A stretch of 64,000 nt of DNA, taken from positions 3,906,001-3,970,000 of the forward strand of contig OZ251505.1 of assembly GCA_965242795.1 (NCBI GenBank). The letters are read 5' to 3'. The DNA comes from Bin18 sp965242795. GTDB taxonomy: Bacteria > Desulfobacterota > Binatia > Bin18. Position 1 is the first letter of the stretch, and each line of letters opens with the position of its first letter. This document shows, one piece after another, positions 9,828-17,918 of the stretch. A program made the translations under genes and the position numbers. Under the pieces are notes generated by a model, which searched no databases, was not told the origin of the DNA, and saw only the letters and a program-made list of their open reading frames with translations.

Positions 9828-11024
9828 TTGCTTGTCGGGCGTCGGGGCGTGTGCAACAACCGCGGCTTGAACCGCCGCCTCTTCTCCATCCTCAATCTGG
9901 CCATCTTCACGTCCATGCTCGGCATGGGCATCGTGATTCCGTTTCTGCCCATCTATGCCAAGACGCTGGGCGCCACGGGCGTCAGCATCGGGATCTTCTT
10001 CGCCAGCTTTCCCCTCGCGCAGATCGCCTGCATGCCGGTCATCGGTCGCCTGTCCGACCGCCGCGGACGCAAGGCGTTCATTGCCGCGGGGCTGCTGCTC
10101 GGCGGCCTCACCTCGTTCGCGTACGTGGGTGCGCCCGACATGATCTTCCTGACGACGATCCGGTTCTTTCAGGGGTTGGCGGTCGCGCTGATTCTGCCGA
10201 TCTCGTCGGCCCTGGTGGGCGACCTCGCGCCGCCGGACAAGCGGGGGGAACTGATGGGCATCTTCAGCCTGTTCCTGACCGGCAGTATCGGGGTCGGCCC
10301 GCTACTCGGCGGCTGGCTGAGCGATACGTACGGTATGCCGACCTGCTTCTATCTGATGGGCGCGCTGAACTGTGCGGCCTTCGCCATCGTCCTGCTCTTC
10401 CTGGACGAACGGCGCGCCGAACGCGGGGGAGGGCCGCAAGCTGCGTCCTACCGGGAACTCTTCCGCCGGCCGGGCGTGCGTGGCATCGCGGTGTACCGCA
10501 TGGTGAGCGCGATTCAGATGGGCCTGTGGTTCTCGTTTCTGCCGCTGCTGGCGGTCGAGGCGCTGCACATCAGCCGCTCGCGCCTCGGCATTCTCATGGC
10601 GGTGTACATGCTGGTGAACAGCGTGCTCCAGGTGCCATTCGGCCGCTTGGCCGACCGCTCCAGCAAACGCCGGCTGATCGTGCTGAGCGGCTGGCTGGCC
10701 TCCGCGGCCTTCGCCACGCTCCTGTTCGCGCGCGACTTCTGGGACCTGCTGCTCATCAGCGCGGTCGCCGGCAGCATGGGCGCCCTGGCCCAACCCGCGC
10801 TGACGGCGCTGGCCGCGGGGGAGGGCAAGCAGGGCGGCATGGGCGCGGTGATGGGCGTCCTGAACATGGCGCTCAGCGTCGGCATGATGCTTGGCCCGGT
10901 GTCGGCCGGCCTGCTGTCGGACCACGTCGGCTTGCGGTCGTTATTCGCCCTCGGCGCGGTCGCCGGCGGCCTCGGCACCCTGGCCTTCGCCCGCCTGACG
11001 CGCGGCAATGCGGCTGCGGCGTGA
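9828..11024 (+). CDS. Major facilitator superfamily transporter
   Basis: This is a twelve-helix MFS permease of 398 aa. TM1 is LFSILNLAIFTSMLGMGIVIPFLP, read in parts, and the loop 2-3 signature GRLSDRRGRK, the motif A of MFS drug exporters, follows. A second half-motif GRLADRSSKRR occurs after TM8, reflecting the internal duplication. Start is uncertain: TTG 9828, GTG 9849 and TTG 9867 are in frame and none has a strong ribosome site. Drug or metabolite efflux is the likely role; substrate cannot be read. Confidence 0.9.
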   Translation: MLVGRRGVCNNRGLNRRLFSILNLAIFTSMLGMGIVIPFLPIYAKTLGATGVSIGIFFASFPLAQIACMPVIGRLSDRRGRKAFIAAGLLLGGLTSFAYVGAPDMIFLTTIRFFQGLAVALILPISSALVGDLAPPDKRGELMGIFSLFLTGSIGVGPLLGGWLSDTYGMPTCFYLMGALNCAAFAIVLLFLDERRAERGGGPQAASYRELFRRPGVRGIAVYRMVSAIQMGLWFSFLPLLAVEALHISRSRLGILMAVYMLVNSVLQVPFGRLADRSSKRRLIVLSGWLASAAFATLLFARDFWDLLLISAVAGSMGALAQPALTALAAGEGKQGGMGAVMGVLNMALSVGMMLGPVSAGLLSDHVGLRSLFALGAVAGGLGTLAFARLTRGNAAAA

Positions 11025-11095
11025 CGCTACGTCCGAGAATCGAATATATCGCACTTCGGGGAAAGACGGATCAACCGACTATCCGGGAGGGATAC

Positions 11096-11398
11096 ATGGT
11101 GATCGTGATATTTCGCACGCGGCTGAAGGATGGCGCCGACCAGGACGCTTTGGCGGATCTGACCCGGGAGATGCGCGACCGCGTCCGGAACGTGCCGGGC
11201 TTCGTGTCCATCAAGGAGTTCATGGCAGCGGACGGAGAAGGGGCCGCCGTCGCGGAGTTCGAGACGATGGCGGCGGTCACCGCGTGGCGCGAACACCCGG
11301 ACCACCGGCAGGCGCAGGAACGAGGCCGCAAGGAGTTCTTTTCGCGTTATCGCGTCCAGGTCGGCGAAGTGGTGCGGGACTATACCTTCACCGAGTAG
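11096..11398 (+). CDS. Antibiotic biosynthesis monooxygenase (ABM)-type small protein
   Basis: This 100-aa dimeric ferredoxin-like-fold protein carries the ABM pattern: MVIVIFRTRLKDGAD, then VPGFVSIKEFMAADGEG, AVAEFETMAAVTAWREHPDH and SRYRVQVGEVVRDY. Such proteins include quinone-forming monooxygenases and heme-degrading enzymes, but many have no known substrate. The ribosome site GGGAGGG sits 5 nt before ATG. It follows the MFS gene by 71 bp. Confidence 0.8.
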   Translation: MVIVIFRTRLKDGADQDALADLTREMRDRVRNVPGFVSIKEFMAADGEGAAVAEFETMAAVTAWREHPDHRQAQERGRKEFFSRYRVQVGEVVRDYTFTE

Positions 11399-11477
11399 CG
11401 GAACGCCGCGGTTTCGCTCCGTGGCCGTGTCTCCGGTTTGCAATGTTCCCGCTCGGCAAACGCCGGCATTGAGATCG

Positions 11478-11562
11478 TAGGGGCAACCCCCTGTGGTTGC
11501 CCTGGGGCGGGGCAGGGTAGGGCAGGGCAGGCACGGGGGCCTGCCCCTACGTAATGCGCGAC
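11478..11562. repeat. GTAGGGGCAACCCC-type dispersed palindrome
   Basis: The block runs GTAGGGGCAACCCCCTGTGG, then a run of GGGCAGG direct repeats, and closes GGGGGCCTGCCCCTAC, an inverted copy of its start. A near-identical element lies at 31436-31501; shorter relatives are at about 25767 and 27108. It fills the gap between the ABM gene and the phage-like cassette. Confidence 0.8.
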
Positions 11563-11633
11563 CCCAATTGACCGACGGATGGAGCGCCTCCACTGCGACT
11601 GATCTCCTTATCGTCAGGCGTGGGAGGATTCCG

Positions 11634-12170
11634 TCACGTCGTCCGCCGGGCCAACGCCCGCAGAAGCGGAAGCGACATGGCAATGCGGAACTCACGCGCG
11701 ACGGTGTCGGCGATGATCCGGTCCCGCAGCCCGGCGCGCCGGAGTTCGACGATGCGCTGCACGATCACCCGTTCCTCGGCCAACGGATGTTCGTTCGCCT
11801 CCCGTTCCCGCATGGGCGATACGCCCGAAGGGAGATGACTCGACTGGACCGCGCCGCTCGGACGAGCCAGATACGAGTTCAGCAGCGAGACCAGGGCTTC
11901 GCGGTCCAGTCCCAGTATCGCGCAGATCGGGTCGGGGTCGGGGGCGTCGGGAAGCCGGCGTTGCAGCCAGGCCCGTGCTTGGGTTTGGAGCTTGACACGC
12001 TGTTTTGCAGGCAGCGAGCTCGGGAAATGCCCAAGATACTCGACACACGCCTGAAAAACGACCTCGGCCCACAACCGCTGCACGGGCGACCACCGGCGGG
12101 TCTGTCCATAAAAGGCCGCGGGCAACTCCAGTTCGGCAACGTTGGTGTGGAATTCGGTCCCGTGCGGCAT
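11634..12170 (-). CDS. Hypothetical protein of the phage-like cassette
   Basis: I do not recognise this 178-aa protein. It is mostly helical, with VQRLWAEVVFQACVEYL, a middle segment DPDPICAILGLDREALVSLL and a basic C-terminus ending LLRALARRTT. The segment LRRAGLRDRIIADTVAREFRI has helix-turn-helix spacing and may bind DNA. It is the second gene of the leftward early transcript, 106 bp behind the Ner-like gene, a position typical of phage regulatory or transposition-accessory genes. Confidence 0.5.
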   Translation of the reverse strand: MPHGTEFHTNVAELELPAAFYGQTRRWSPVQRLWAEVVFQACVEYLGHFPSSLPAKQRVKLQTQARAWLQRRLPDAPDPDPICAILGLDREALVSLLNSYLARPSGAVQSSHLPSGVSPMREREANEHPLAEERVIVQRIVELRRAGLRDRIIADTVAREFRIAMSLPLLRALARRTT

Positions 12171-12276
12171 GTGTTTCCTCTGAATCCTGCGCGGGGCGGG
12201 CCGGCGGCTGCGTCAGGACGATGCGGAGGCGCGGGGTCGGAGTCTCCGCACCCGCGCGCAGGCTGACGGTCGTTGC

Positions 12277-12591
12277 CTATCGATCCCGGGCATCCATTTC
12301 CGTCCGACTTCCCCCGGCCGTGGGAACGGCGGGCAGGAGCCGGTCGAGCGAGCCGTATCGCACAGCGGATTTCCGTCCGGGGCGTTTGGCCTGCCGCCAG
12401 CCGCGGCCCCAGATTTCAGTCCCGGGCAGGTCCAGAATCTCCGCAACCCGGGCGCGATACGCATACCCCTGATACCCGTCCTCCGGGTCCAACAGCCGGC
12501 AGAGCGTGGACGTGGCAATGCCCGTCTCCCGGGCCACCAATGCGAGTGTCAGCCCGCGCTGCACCAAGGCGACTTTGACGATCTTCTTCAT
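12277..12591 (-). CDS. Ner/XRE-like helix-turn-helix regulator
   Basis: This 104-aa protein has an N-terminal HTH (KVALVQRGLTLALVARETGI, then ATSTLCRLL) and a following WGRGWRQAKR segment reminiscent of phage Ner/Nlp proteins. The C-terminal 35 residues appear disordered. It is first in the leftward operon facing the CI-like gene, the position of Cro or Ner in temperate phages, so it probably represses its own and the opposing promoter. A good promoter with an embedded operator precedes it (12631-12683). Confidence 0.7.
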   Translation of the reverse strand: MKKIVKVALVQRGLTLALVARETGIATSTLCRLLDPEDGYQGYAYRARVAEILDLPGTEIWGRGWRQAKRPGRKSAVRYGSLDRLLPAVPTAGGSRTEMDARDR

Positions 12592-12630
12592 GGATACTCC
12601 CCTGCTTGCCGTAGGCGTTCCGTCGTGTGG

Positions 12631-12683
12631 AAGGTTTATTTCACGTGATTAGCTCATAATAAGGGAAATAAACCTTATTTCAA
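12631..12683 (-). promoter_or_regulatory. Leftward early promoter with CI/Ner-type operators
   Basis: On the minus strand, -35 TTGAAA (12683-12678) and -10 TATTAT (12661-12656) are separated by 16 bp. The spacer holds the dyad GAAATAA-acc-TTATTTC (12665-12681). A perfect 12-bp inverted repeat, AAGGTTTATTTC at 12631-12642 and GAAATAAACCTT at 12665-12676, brackets the start region. This is the layout of a repressor-controlled divergent phage promoter. Confidence 0.7.
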
Positions 12684-12833
12684 GTCCATCCGAATCGATC
12701 GACGTGGACTCGGTTCGCATCGTCGTCGGGCGTCCGGGGGAACCGCACGTTCCCCTTACTCGCCGCAGCTTTCCCTTCAGGCGGAGGGTCGGAGATGGGG
12801 TTTCCCGGAATAGCGAACCGAGACGGGGCCGGG

Positions 12834-12876
12834 TTGGCTTTCGGTGTGGTATGGGTTATACCCCGCATCATGCGGG
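12834..12876 (+). promoter_or_regulatory. Promoter of the CI-like gene with hairpins over the start codon
   Basis: -35 TTGGCT (12834-12839), a 16-bp spacer and -10 TTATAC (12856-12861) place transcription start about at the ATG (12870), implying a leaderless or nearly leaderless mRNA. No ribosome site is present. Two dyads overlap the site: GGTAT-gggtt-ATACC (12848-12862) and CCCGCA-tca-TGCGGG (12862-12876); the latter contains the start codon. Confidence 0.5.
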
Positions 12877-13640
12877 AAATTCTCGACATCATCGAACAGG
12901 CGTTGCAGGAGCGCGGCATGTCCGCCCGGCGGGCGTCGCTGGAGGCGGGCGGTACGCCGGAGACGATCCGCGACATGCGTCGGGGTAGAGTGCCGTCGGT
13001 GGAGCGGGTGCGGGCGCTGTGTCGGGTGCTGGGTCTCGAATTCTACATGGGGCCGCGACGGGGGGAGGCGGGAACCCCACCGCTAGCAGGCGACTCCGCG
13101 GAGTCGGCCCCGGTGCTGAATGGACTCACCGCCTTGCGGGAAGAATTGCGCAGCGGGCTGGCGGACCTGCGCCGAGACGTCGGCGTGTTGGTGAAGGGGG
13201 CGGATCTGCTGACCGATCCCAGGGCCGACGCCCCGCACGTCCAACACGTCGAAGTGCGGGAACTGCGCGCTGCCGCGGGCGGCGGCGCAACCGACCTGGA
13301 CGAGACGGTCACCGGGTATCTGACGTTCCGGCGCGATTGGCTCGACGAGAACGGCCTCACCCCGTCGCAGTGCACGGTGATTCGCGTCAAGGGCGAGTCC
13401 ATGGAACCGGCGCTGCCGGACGGCTGCGCGATCCTGATCGACCGCAACCGGCGTCGGCGGCTGGCCGGACACATCTTCACCCTGCGTACCGAAGACGGGC
13501 TGGTCGTGAAGCGTCTGGGGCGCAGCCCGAACTCCGGCTGGCAACTCGTCAGCGAGCACCCCGCCTATCCGCCCGCGGCGTGGACGCCCGGCACGGAGAT
13601 CATCGGCGAAGTCAAATGGATGGCACGGACGTTTCCGTGA
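12870..13640 (+). CDS. CI/LexA-like phage repressor with S24 peptidase domain
   Basis: This 256-aa repressor has an N-terminal HTH (ALQERGMSARRASLEAGGTP with ETIRDMRRGRVPS), a helical linker and a C-terminal S24 self-cleavage domain. The catalytic serine is S177 (VKGESMEP) and the lysine is K214 (VVKRLGR). A candidate cleavage region AAAGGG lies at 135-139. Members hold a prophage silent until RecA* triggers autocleavage. The start at 12870 is chosen because a -10 box lies right upstream and the HTH begins at once; a longer start at 12795 is possible but lacks signals. Confidence 0.88.
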   Translation: MREILDIIEQALQERGMSARRASLEAGGTPETIRDMRRGRVPSVERVRALCRVLGLEFYMGPRRGEAGTPPLAGDSAESAPVLNGLTALREELRSGLADLRRDVGVLVKGADLLTDPRADAPHVQHVEVRELRAAAGGGATDLDETVTGYLTFRRDWLDENGLTPSQCTVIRVKGESMEPALPDGCAILIDRNRRRRLAGHIFTLRTEDGLVVKRLGRSPNSGWQLVSEHPAYPPAAWTPGTEIIGEVKWMARTFP

Positions 13641-13717
13641 GACGTTGTGAAGTACGCGAAGAGTTGGGAGTGTCTCGATTGAGGAAGTGCCTCTCGACAT
13701 GGTGTGACCCTTCGACC

Positions 13718-14050
13718 TTTCAACCCTTCGACAGGCTCAGGGACCGAGCTCAACACATCACAGGCTTAACAAACTTAGGGGTGGGAAAATCTCCGAGCCT
13801 GTGGTCCCTGAGCCTGTCGAAGGGTGTCGAAACATCGAAACGAACCTCGATGTTACCCGACTCTCGCACCTTACCCCCGGCCCTTCGATAAGCTCATCTC
13901 CAGCCCGCTGAGATCGGCCCATCAACTTCTTGGACTGATTCGCCCCTGTGGGAGATCCTCTCCCCCGGATCAAGTCAGGGGCAGGCTCTAGCCCTTTCCT
14001 AGCGGTCCCCGAGTTTGCGGTGCCTCGAGCTTGTCGAAAGGTCGAAGGGG
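13718..14050. repeat. Repeat cluster between CI-like gene and endolysin
   Basis: The 478-bp gap 13641-14118 contains CCCTTCGACAGGCTCAGGG-type units at 13726-13750 and 13805-13830, the phrase CTCAACACATCACAGGC, a further unit near 13877-13910, and a CTCCCCCGGATCAAGTCAGG element at 13960-13985. No gene is seen. The insertion of host-type repeats inside the phage cassette suggests long residence in the chromosome. Confidence 0.8.
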
Positions 14051-14118
14051 GATGAGGGGATAGGAAGAGGAATTTCGTTTCCTCGATATCGTATCCAAGA
14101 CAGCCGGAGCGCGGTTCC

Positions 14119-14832
14119 TTACGTTCGTGAGTGCAGAATGAGGGCGCTGCGCGTGGCCGGACCTACGACGCCGTCGGGCGTGAGCCCGGAGTGGCGCTGA
14201 AACGCAGTGACGGCCTTCGCCGTTTGCAGTCCGAAGCGGCCGTCCGGCGTGAGGGCGAAGCCGCGGGCCACAAGCGCGCGTTGGACGCTGCGGACGTCTT
14301 CGCCGCACAACATCGGATCGGTCAGCAAAAGCAGTCGGGCCGTCCACCCGGCACTTGCAGATTCGGGTCGTCTTTCCCGCGAGGCGGCCAAGGCGGCTTG
14401 GACGACCGGAAACTTCTCGTCCCAGACTGCGGGCGCGAGCAGGTTCAGCGTATCGTCGAAATGGACCGGATCCCCGAAGTCCCCGCCCCACCGTAAGGTC
14501 CCGTGTGCCCGCACCGCGTCCAGAAACGCATGCACCGCCGCGGGCAGCGAACCGCCGTCTCCCAATTCGACACTGCGGTACAACCGGCCTCGATAGCGTA
14601 CGTTGCAGTCGATTGCGTGGCCGACCAAGTGGTTCGAGCGGGTCGCAGGACGGACCACCGCGTCCGCCAACGTCTGCTGCTGTAACCGGGCCGCGTGCGT
14701 CACGTACAGCCTGAGTTCGTGTCCCGCGGCCAGTTGTTCCAGTTGCTCCAACGCCGGCAGGAAATCGGCGTCCGCCACGACCGGCGCGCCTTCCAGATGA
14801 ACAGAAATAAACCGTACCAGCTTCGTATTCAT
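14119..14832 (-). CDS. Endolysin: VanY/M15-like peptidase with peptidoglycan-binding domain
   Basis: This 237-aa cell-wall hydrolase has an N-terminal LAS metallopeptidase domain with zinc ligands H72 and D75 in SNHLVGHAIDC and H124 in FGDPVHFDD, as in L-alanyl-D-glutamate or D-Ala-D-Ala peptidases. A C-terminal PG_binding_1 repeat follows at about 170-235 (GEDVRSVQRALVARGF, DGRFGLQTAKAVTAFQ, DGVVGPATRSAL). No signal peptide is seen, as expected for a holin-dependent phage lysin. It is divergent from the holin-like and tail genes. Confidence 0.88.
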   Translation of the reverse strand: MNTKLVRFISVHLEGAPVVADADFLPALEQLEQLAAGHELRLYVTHAARLQQQTLADAVVRPATRSNHLVGHAIDCNVRYRGRLYRSVELGDGGSLPAAVHAFLDAVRAHGTLRWGGDFGDPVHFDDTLNLLAPAVWDEKFPVVQAALAASRERRPESASAGWTARLLLLTDPMLCGEDVRSVQRALVARGFALTPDGRFGLQTAKAVTAFQRHSGLTPDGVVGPATRSALILHSRT

Positions 14833-14889
14833 GGTGGTCCTCCGTATCGCCGCGTCGTCTCAGTGTAGCACCGCGGTTCGCGGAAATAC

Positions 14890-14936
14890 TGTAAAACTTT
14901 TTTACAATTGAAGGCTTGTGGAGAACTTCCTACAAT
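14890..14936 (+). promoter_or_regulatory. Late-type promoter and dyad in front of the holin/tail genes
   Basis: -35 TTGAAG (14908-14913) and -10 TACAAT (14931-14936) are exactly 17 bp apart. Immediately upstream lies the dyad TGTAAAA-ctt-TTTTACA (14890-14906), with the same 7-3-7 geometry as the early operator but a different sequence. The 295-bp divergent gap between endolysin and holin genes otherwise holds no gene. Confidence 0.55.
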
Positions 14937-15127
14937 TCTCACGACACCCGCCGCCGCGAAAGAGCCCGAGGCGACAACGTCGAGAGAGTGGGTAAAAACC
15001 CGTATTCCGAATTTTTCGAAGCATCCACGAATGGACGGACACGGCATGATCCGGCATCTCCCCGCCGCTTTCAGCAGGAACCCGGCCCTCCACCCGCCCC
15101 GGCCTCTCCACGAGAAAGGAGTTTGCG

Positions 15128-15505
15128 ATGTTCGGGATCGTATCCGCGGTCGCCGGCTTGGCGACCACGTGGCTGACGAGCCGCGCAGAAGAGCGGCGCG
15201 CCAAAGCCGCGGCGACGACCGAGGCGCTGAAGGCCGAGGCCGAAGCCAGACATGCCGCGGCGAAAGACGTTGCCGCCTGGGAACGGTTGCAGGCGTGCGG
15301 GGCCACGGACTCGTGGAAGGACGAAGCATGGACGCTGTGCTTCATCGCGATCCTGGTGAGTTGTTTCATCCCCGGCGCACAGCCCTATCTGGAACACGGC
15401 TTCACCGCGTTGAACGCCGCGCCGGACTGGTTCCAGTGGGCGCTGCTCGCCTCGATCGCGGCCAGCTTCGGGCTGCGCGGCATGCACACGCTCATCAAGA
15501 AGTAG
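15128..15505 (+). CDS. Holin-like small membrane protein
   Basis: This 125-aa protein starts with a short hydrophobic stretch (MFGIVSAVAGLATTWL) and an alanine/glutamate-rich amphipathic helix (about 18-55). Two transmembrane segments follow at about 70-85 (WTLCFIAILVSCFIPG) and 100-115 (FQWALLASIAASFGLRG), with a basic end (LIKK). The topology and position beside an endolysin and ahead of tail genes fit the small-phage holin/membrane protein family found in Pseudomonas-type siphophages. It follows the late promoter; the ribosome site is GAAAGGAG. Confidence 0.7.
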   Translation: MFGIVSAVAGLATTWLTSRAEERRAKAAATTEALKAEAEARHAAAKDVAAWERLQACGATDSWKDEAWTLCFIAILVSCFIPGAQPYLEHGFTALNAAPDWFQWALLASIAASFGLRGMHTLIKK

Positions 15506-15528
15506 GCACCCGTTGCAGGAGCACGACC

Positions 15529-15585
15529 ATGATCGGCGTCGGGCGCACGCCGCGCACCGGCGCCGGGATCGGAGGCCGGCCGTGA
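15529..15585 (+). CDS. Possible 18-codon leader ORF coupled to the tail terminator gene
   Basis: An ATG with AGGAG 8 nt upstream opens an 18-codon frame whose TGA overlaps the GTG of the next gene (GTGA). It may only serve translational coupling; there is no evidence for a functional peptide. Confidence 0.25.
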   Translation: MIGVGRTPRTGAGIGGRP

Positions 15586-16019
15586 GAGACGTACTCATCG
15601 CCCTGCAAGCCGCGCTCGAAGCGGCCATTCCCGAGGCGGGCCGGGTCGCCGTGGTGGAGTCCGAGGACCTGCCGCTGGCCGACACCCGGCTCCCACTCGT
15701 CAGTCTCAAGGACGGCGGCGCGACCTACCGCGGTCAGCCGAGCCACGCCGACCTCGAAACCGGACGGATCCACGTCCGCATCTCCCAAGCGGTTCTCCCG
15801 TCCGAGCCGGGCGCCGCGGTCGAAGGCGAGGCGAACCCGCCGGGCGTTCTCGAACTCGCCGAACGGATCCGCGCCCTGCTCGGGCAGACCGACCTCGGCG
15901 GCACCGTGGCCGATCTCCACGTCGACCGTATCGGCGCCAGCGAGATCGGCCCGGCCGAGGGCGGCGGTCGGATGCAGTGGGTCCGCATCACGGCCCGCTA
16001 CCGGAGGATCGTTCCGTGA
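15582..16019 (+). CDS. Phage tail terminator/tail completion-like protein
   Basis: This 145-aa protein starts at GTG after a GGAGGCCGGCC ribosome site. It begins VRDVLIALQAALEAAIP and contains DLPLADTRLPLVSLKDGG, a beta strand GRIHVRISQAV and a final RMQWVRITARYRRIVP. The alpha-beta arrangement and its place directly before the tail tube gene match tail terminator proteins of long-tailed phages, which cap the tube. No sequence motif is diagnostic, so the call leans on gene order. Confidence 0.5.
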   Translation: MRDVLIALQAALEAAIPEAGRVAVVESEDLPLADTRLPLVSLKDGGATYRGQPSHADLETGRIHVRISQAVLPSEPGAAVEGEANPPGVLELAERIRALLGQTDLGGTVADLHVDRIGASEIGPAEGGGRMQWVRITARYRRIVP

Positions 16020-16094
16020 CTCCCGTCGTTTGCAGCTTGTATTTCACCCCGGCCGGGGCGTGCGCTTCGGCCCCAACCGTAAGGAGGACCAGTC

Positions 16095-17261
16095 ATGGCA
16101 GACTTGGGGACGACCTTCAGCGTCAATCGCGACACCGTGGTGTGGGCGAAAGAGGAGATGACGTTCGGCACCGAGGCGAAGCCGGGCGCGACCGACGCGG
16201 TGCGGCTGACCGGTGACGGCACGATCAGCCAGCCGCGCGTGTACGTGGACGACCCGCAGCGCGTCAATGCCTACAGCCGGACCGACCGCCTGCAGGCCGG
16301 CTACGATCCGGGCGAGCTCAGCTTTCCGATGTTCTGCAAGCCGTCGGGCACCGCGGGCACCAAACCGCCGGGTGCGGCCCTGTACAAATCGCTCTTCGGC
16401 CGCGAGACCGTCACGTCCAGCACCAGCGTGGTGTACGACCTGCTGCGGTTGTCGGACACTCGGCCGGGCGTCACGGTCTGGCTCAAGAAGGGCCACACCG
16501 TCTTCCGCGCCGTCGGCTGCGTGTTGAACCAGGGCGTGTTTCGCATCGCCGCGGGCAACGACGAGGCCGGCTTCGCGCAGGTGGAATTGTCCGGCGTGTT
16601 CGCCAAGTTGCTGCTCACCGGCACCGACGAGGTCAAGACCGCGTCCGCGGCGAGCGCGACCACCGTCGTCGTCAAGGATTCCCACAAGTTCGACGTGGGC
16701 GCCTACGTCACGATCGGCTCGGCCAACACCGAATACCGCATCACCGCCATCGACCGGGCGACCGATACCCTCACGGTCTCCCCCGGGTTGGGTGCCAAGG
16801 CGGACCCGGACGCCGTGGTGGCGCCGTCCGTGCCGTCCGTGACGGACAGCGGCACGCCGATTGCCGGCCGGCTCGGCACCGCCCAGCACGGCACGCAGAC
16901 CCTGCCGCTGCTGTCGTCGGAACTCACGCTCAACAACAACGTCGAGTTCATGGGCGGAGAGAAGACCGCCAGCGTCTATCCGGAACGGTTCGGCAACGGG
17001 GGGCGCACCGTGGACGTGTCGGTCGACGTCCGCTGGGACGCCAATGCCACGCGCTTCTTCTCGCTGCATCGGACGCACGACAAGAGCGACGTCAAGATTC
17101 CCGCCGGCGCGACGGCCGGCTCCATCGTGGAGTTGCTGGCCAAGAACGTGGCGCTCGACTTCCCCAACGTGAACGACGACACCATCCGCGCCCTGACGAT
17201 CGGCGGGGCCGCGTTCGCCAGCAACTCGCTCGACGACGAACTGAAGCTCACGTTCAAGTAA
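16095..17261 (+). CDS. Phage tail tube-like protein
   Basis: This 388-aa protein starts MADLGTTFSVNRDTVVWAKE after AAGGAGG. It has the layout of large tail tube proteins: an initial AKEEMTFGTEAKPG segment, many short beta strands, an inserted Ig-like/loop domain (about 195-250, TASAASATTVVVKDSHKFDVGAY in part) and a C-terminal strand region ending DDELKLTFK. Neighbours (terminator-like gene before, chaperone with frameshift after) support assignment as the polymerising tube subunit. It lacks a sheath gene partner, suggesting a non-contractile tail. Confidence 0.7.
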   Translation: MADLGTTFSVNRDTVVWAKEEMTFGTEAKPGATDAVRLTGDGTISQPRVYVDDPQRVNAYSRTDRLQAGYDPGELSFPMFCKPSGTAGTKPPGAALYKSLFGRETVTSSTSVVYDLLRLSDTRPGVTVWLKKGHTVFRAVGCVLNQGVFRIAAGNDEAGFAQVELSGVFAKLLLTGTDEVKTASAASATTVVVKDSHKFDVGAYVTIGSANTEYRITAIDRATDTLTVSPGLGAKADPDAVVAPSVPSVTDSGTPIAGRLGTAQHGTQTLPLLSSELTLNNNVEFMGGEKTASVYPERFGNGGRTVDVSVDVRWDANATRFFSLHRTHDKSDVKIPAGATAGSIVELLAKNVALDFPNVNDDTIRALTIGGAAFASNSLDDELKLTFK

Positions 17262-17271
17262 GGAGGCCGGC

Positions 17272-17451
17272 ATGCGGGGCAGCAGCATCCTGTGGCGGAC
17301 GCTCGTCGGCGCCGCGGGCGCCGCGATTGCCGCCGGCACGTATCGGGACAGCGTGGCCGTCGGCGTGGCCGGTGCCGTCATCGGCGCCGGCGTCGTGCGG
17401 CTCGGCACGCTGGCCGCGGACCGCGGCCAGCGGAGGAAGGAGGACGCATGA
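17272..17451 (+). CDS. Small glycine/alanine-rich phage protein
   Basis: This 59-aa ORF starts 10 bp after the tube gene with AAGGAGG as ribosome site, and its TGA overlaps the ATG of the next gene (ATGA). Two hydrophobic Ala/Gly segments (LVGAAGAAIAAGTY and VAVGVAGAVIGAGVV) suggest a membrane-associated or tube-lining peptide. The end is basic (DRGQRRKEDA). I do not recognise the family. Coupling on both sides argues that it is a real gene. Confidence 0.6.
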   Translation: MRGSSILWRTLVGAAGAAIAAGTYRDSVAVGVAGAVIGAGVVRLGTLAADRGQRRKEDA

Positions 17452-17918
17452 GCGTCATTGCGAACAAGGTCAAGGAACGGTCCGAGCGCCTGCTCTGGGC
17501 GGAGTACGCCCCCGACTTCCGGCTCCGGGTGCGTCATCTGACCACGTCGGAGATCCTGCGGCTCGAAGACCAGGCGCGCAAACAGGAATGGGACCGGCGC
17601 ACGCGGCAGAAGAGCGAAGAACTCGACCGCGAGAAAATGGCGCGCCTCATGGCCGAGCGCGTCATCGCCGACTGGCGGCTCGACGGCGACACGTTGCGCT
17701 CGCTGCTGGACCTGGACGAGTACCCGGAGGGCGCCGTGCCGTACAGCGCCGAGGACTGCGCCGCGCTGCTCACCCACAACCTAGACGTGTACGTCTATGT
17801 GCGCGGGGTGTGTCAGGACTTGGCGCTGTTCGAGGAGGCGCGTAAGGTGGAAGCGGCAAAAAACTCCATGCCTTCGCCCGGCGCCGACTCGGCCCGGACG
17901 GAGGCGGCCGCCCCCTAG
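17448..17918 (+). CDS. Tail assembly chaperone, short (G-like) product
   Basis: This 156-aa protein begins MSVIANKVKERSERLLWAEY with GGAAGGAGG upstream. It is charged and helical: LEDQARKQEWDRRTRQKSEE and a following MARLMAERVIADWRL. Position right after the tail tube gene and a slippery heptamer 55 bp before its stop match the G protein of phage tail assembly, which is made in excess over a frameshifted G-T form. It would bind the tape measure protein, but that gene is missing here. Confidence 0.7.
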   Translation: MSVIANKVKERSERLLWAEYAPDFRLRVRHLTTSEILRLEDQARKQEWDRRTRQKSEELDREKMARLMAERVIADWRLDGDTLRSLLDLDEYPEGAVPYSAEDCAALLTHNLDVYVYVRGVCQDLALFEEARKVEAAKNSMPSPGADSARTEAAAP

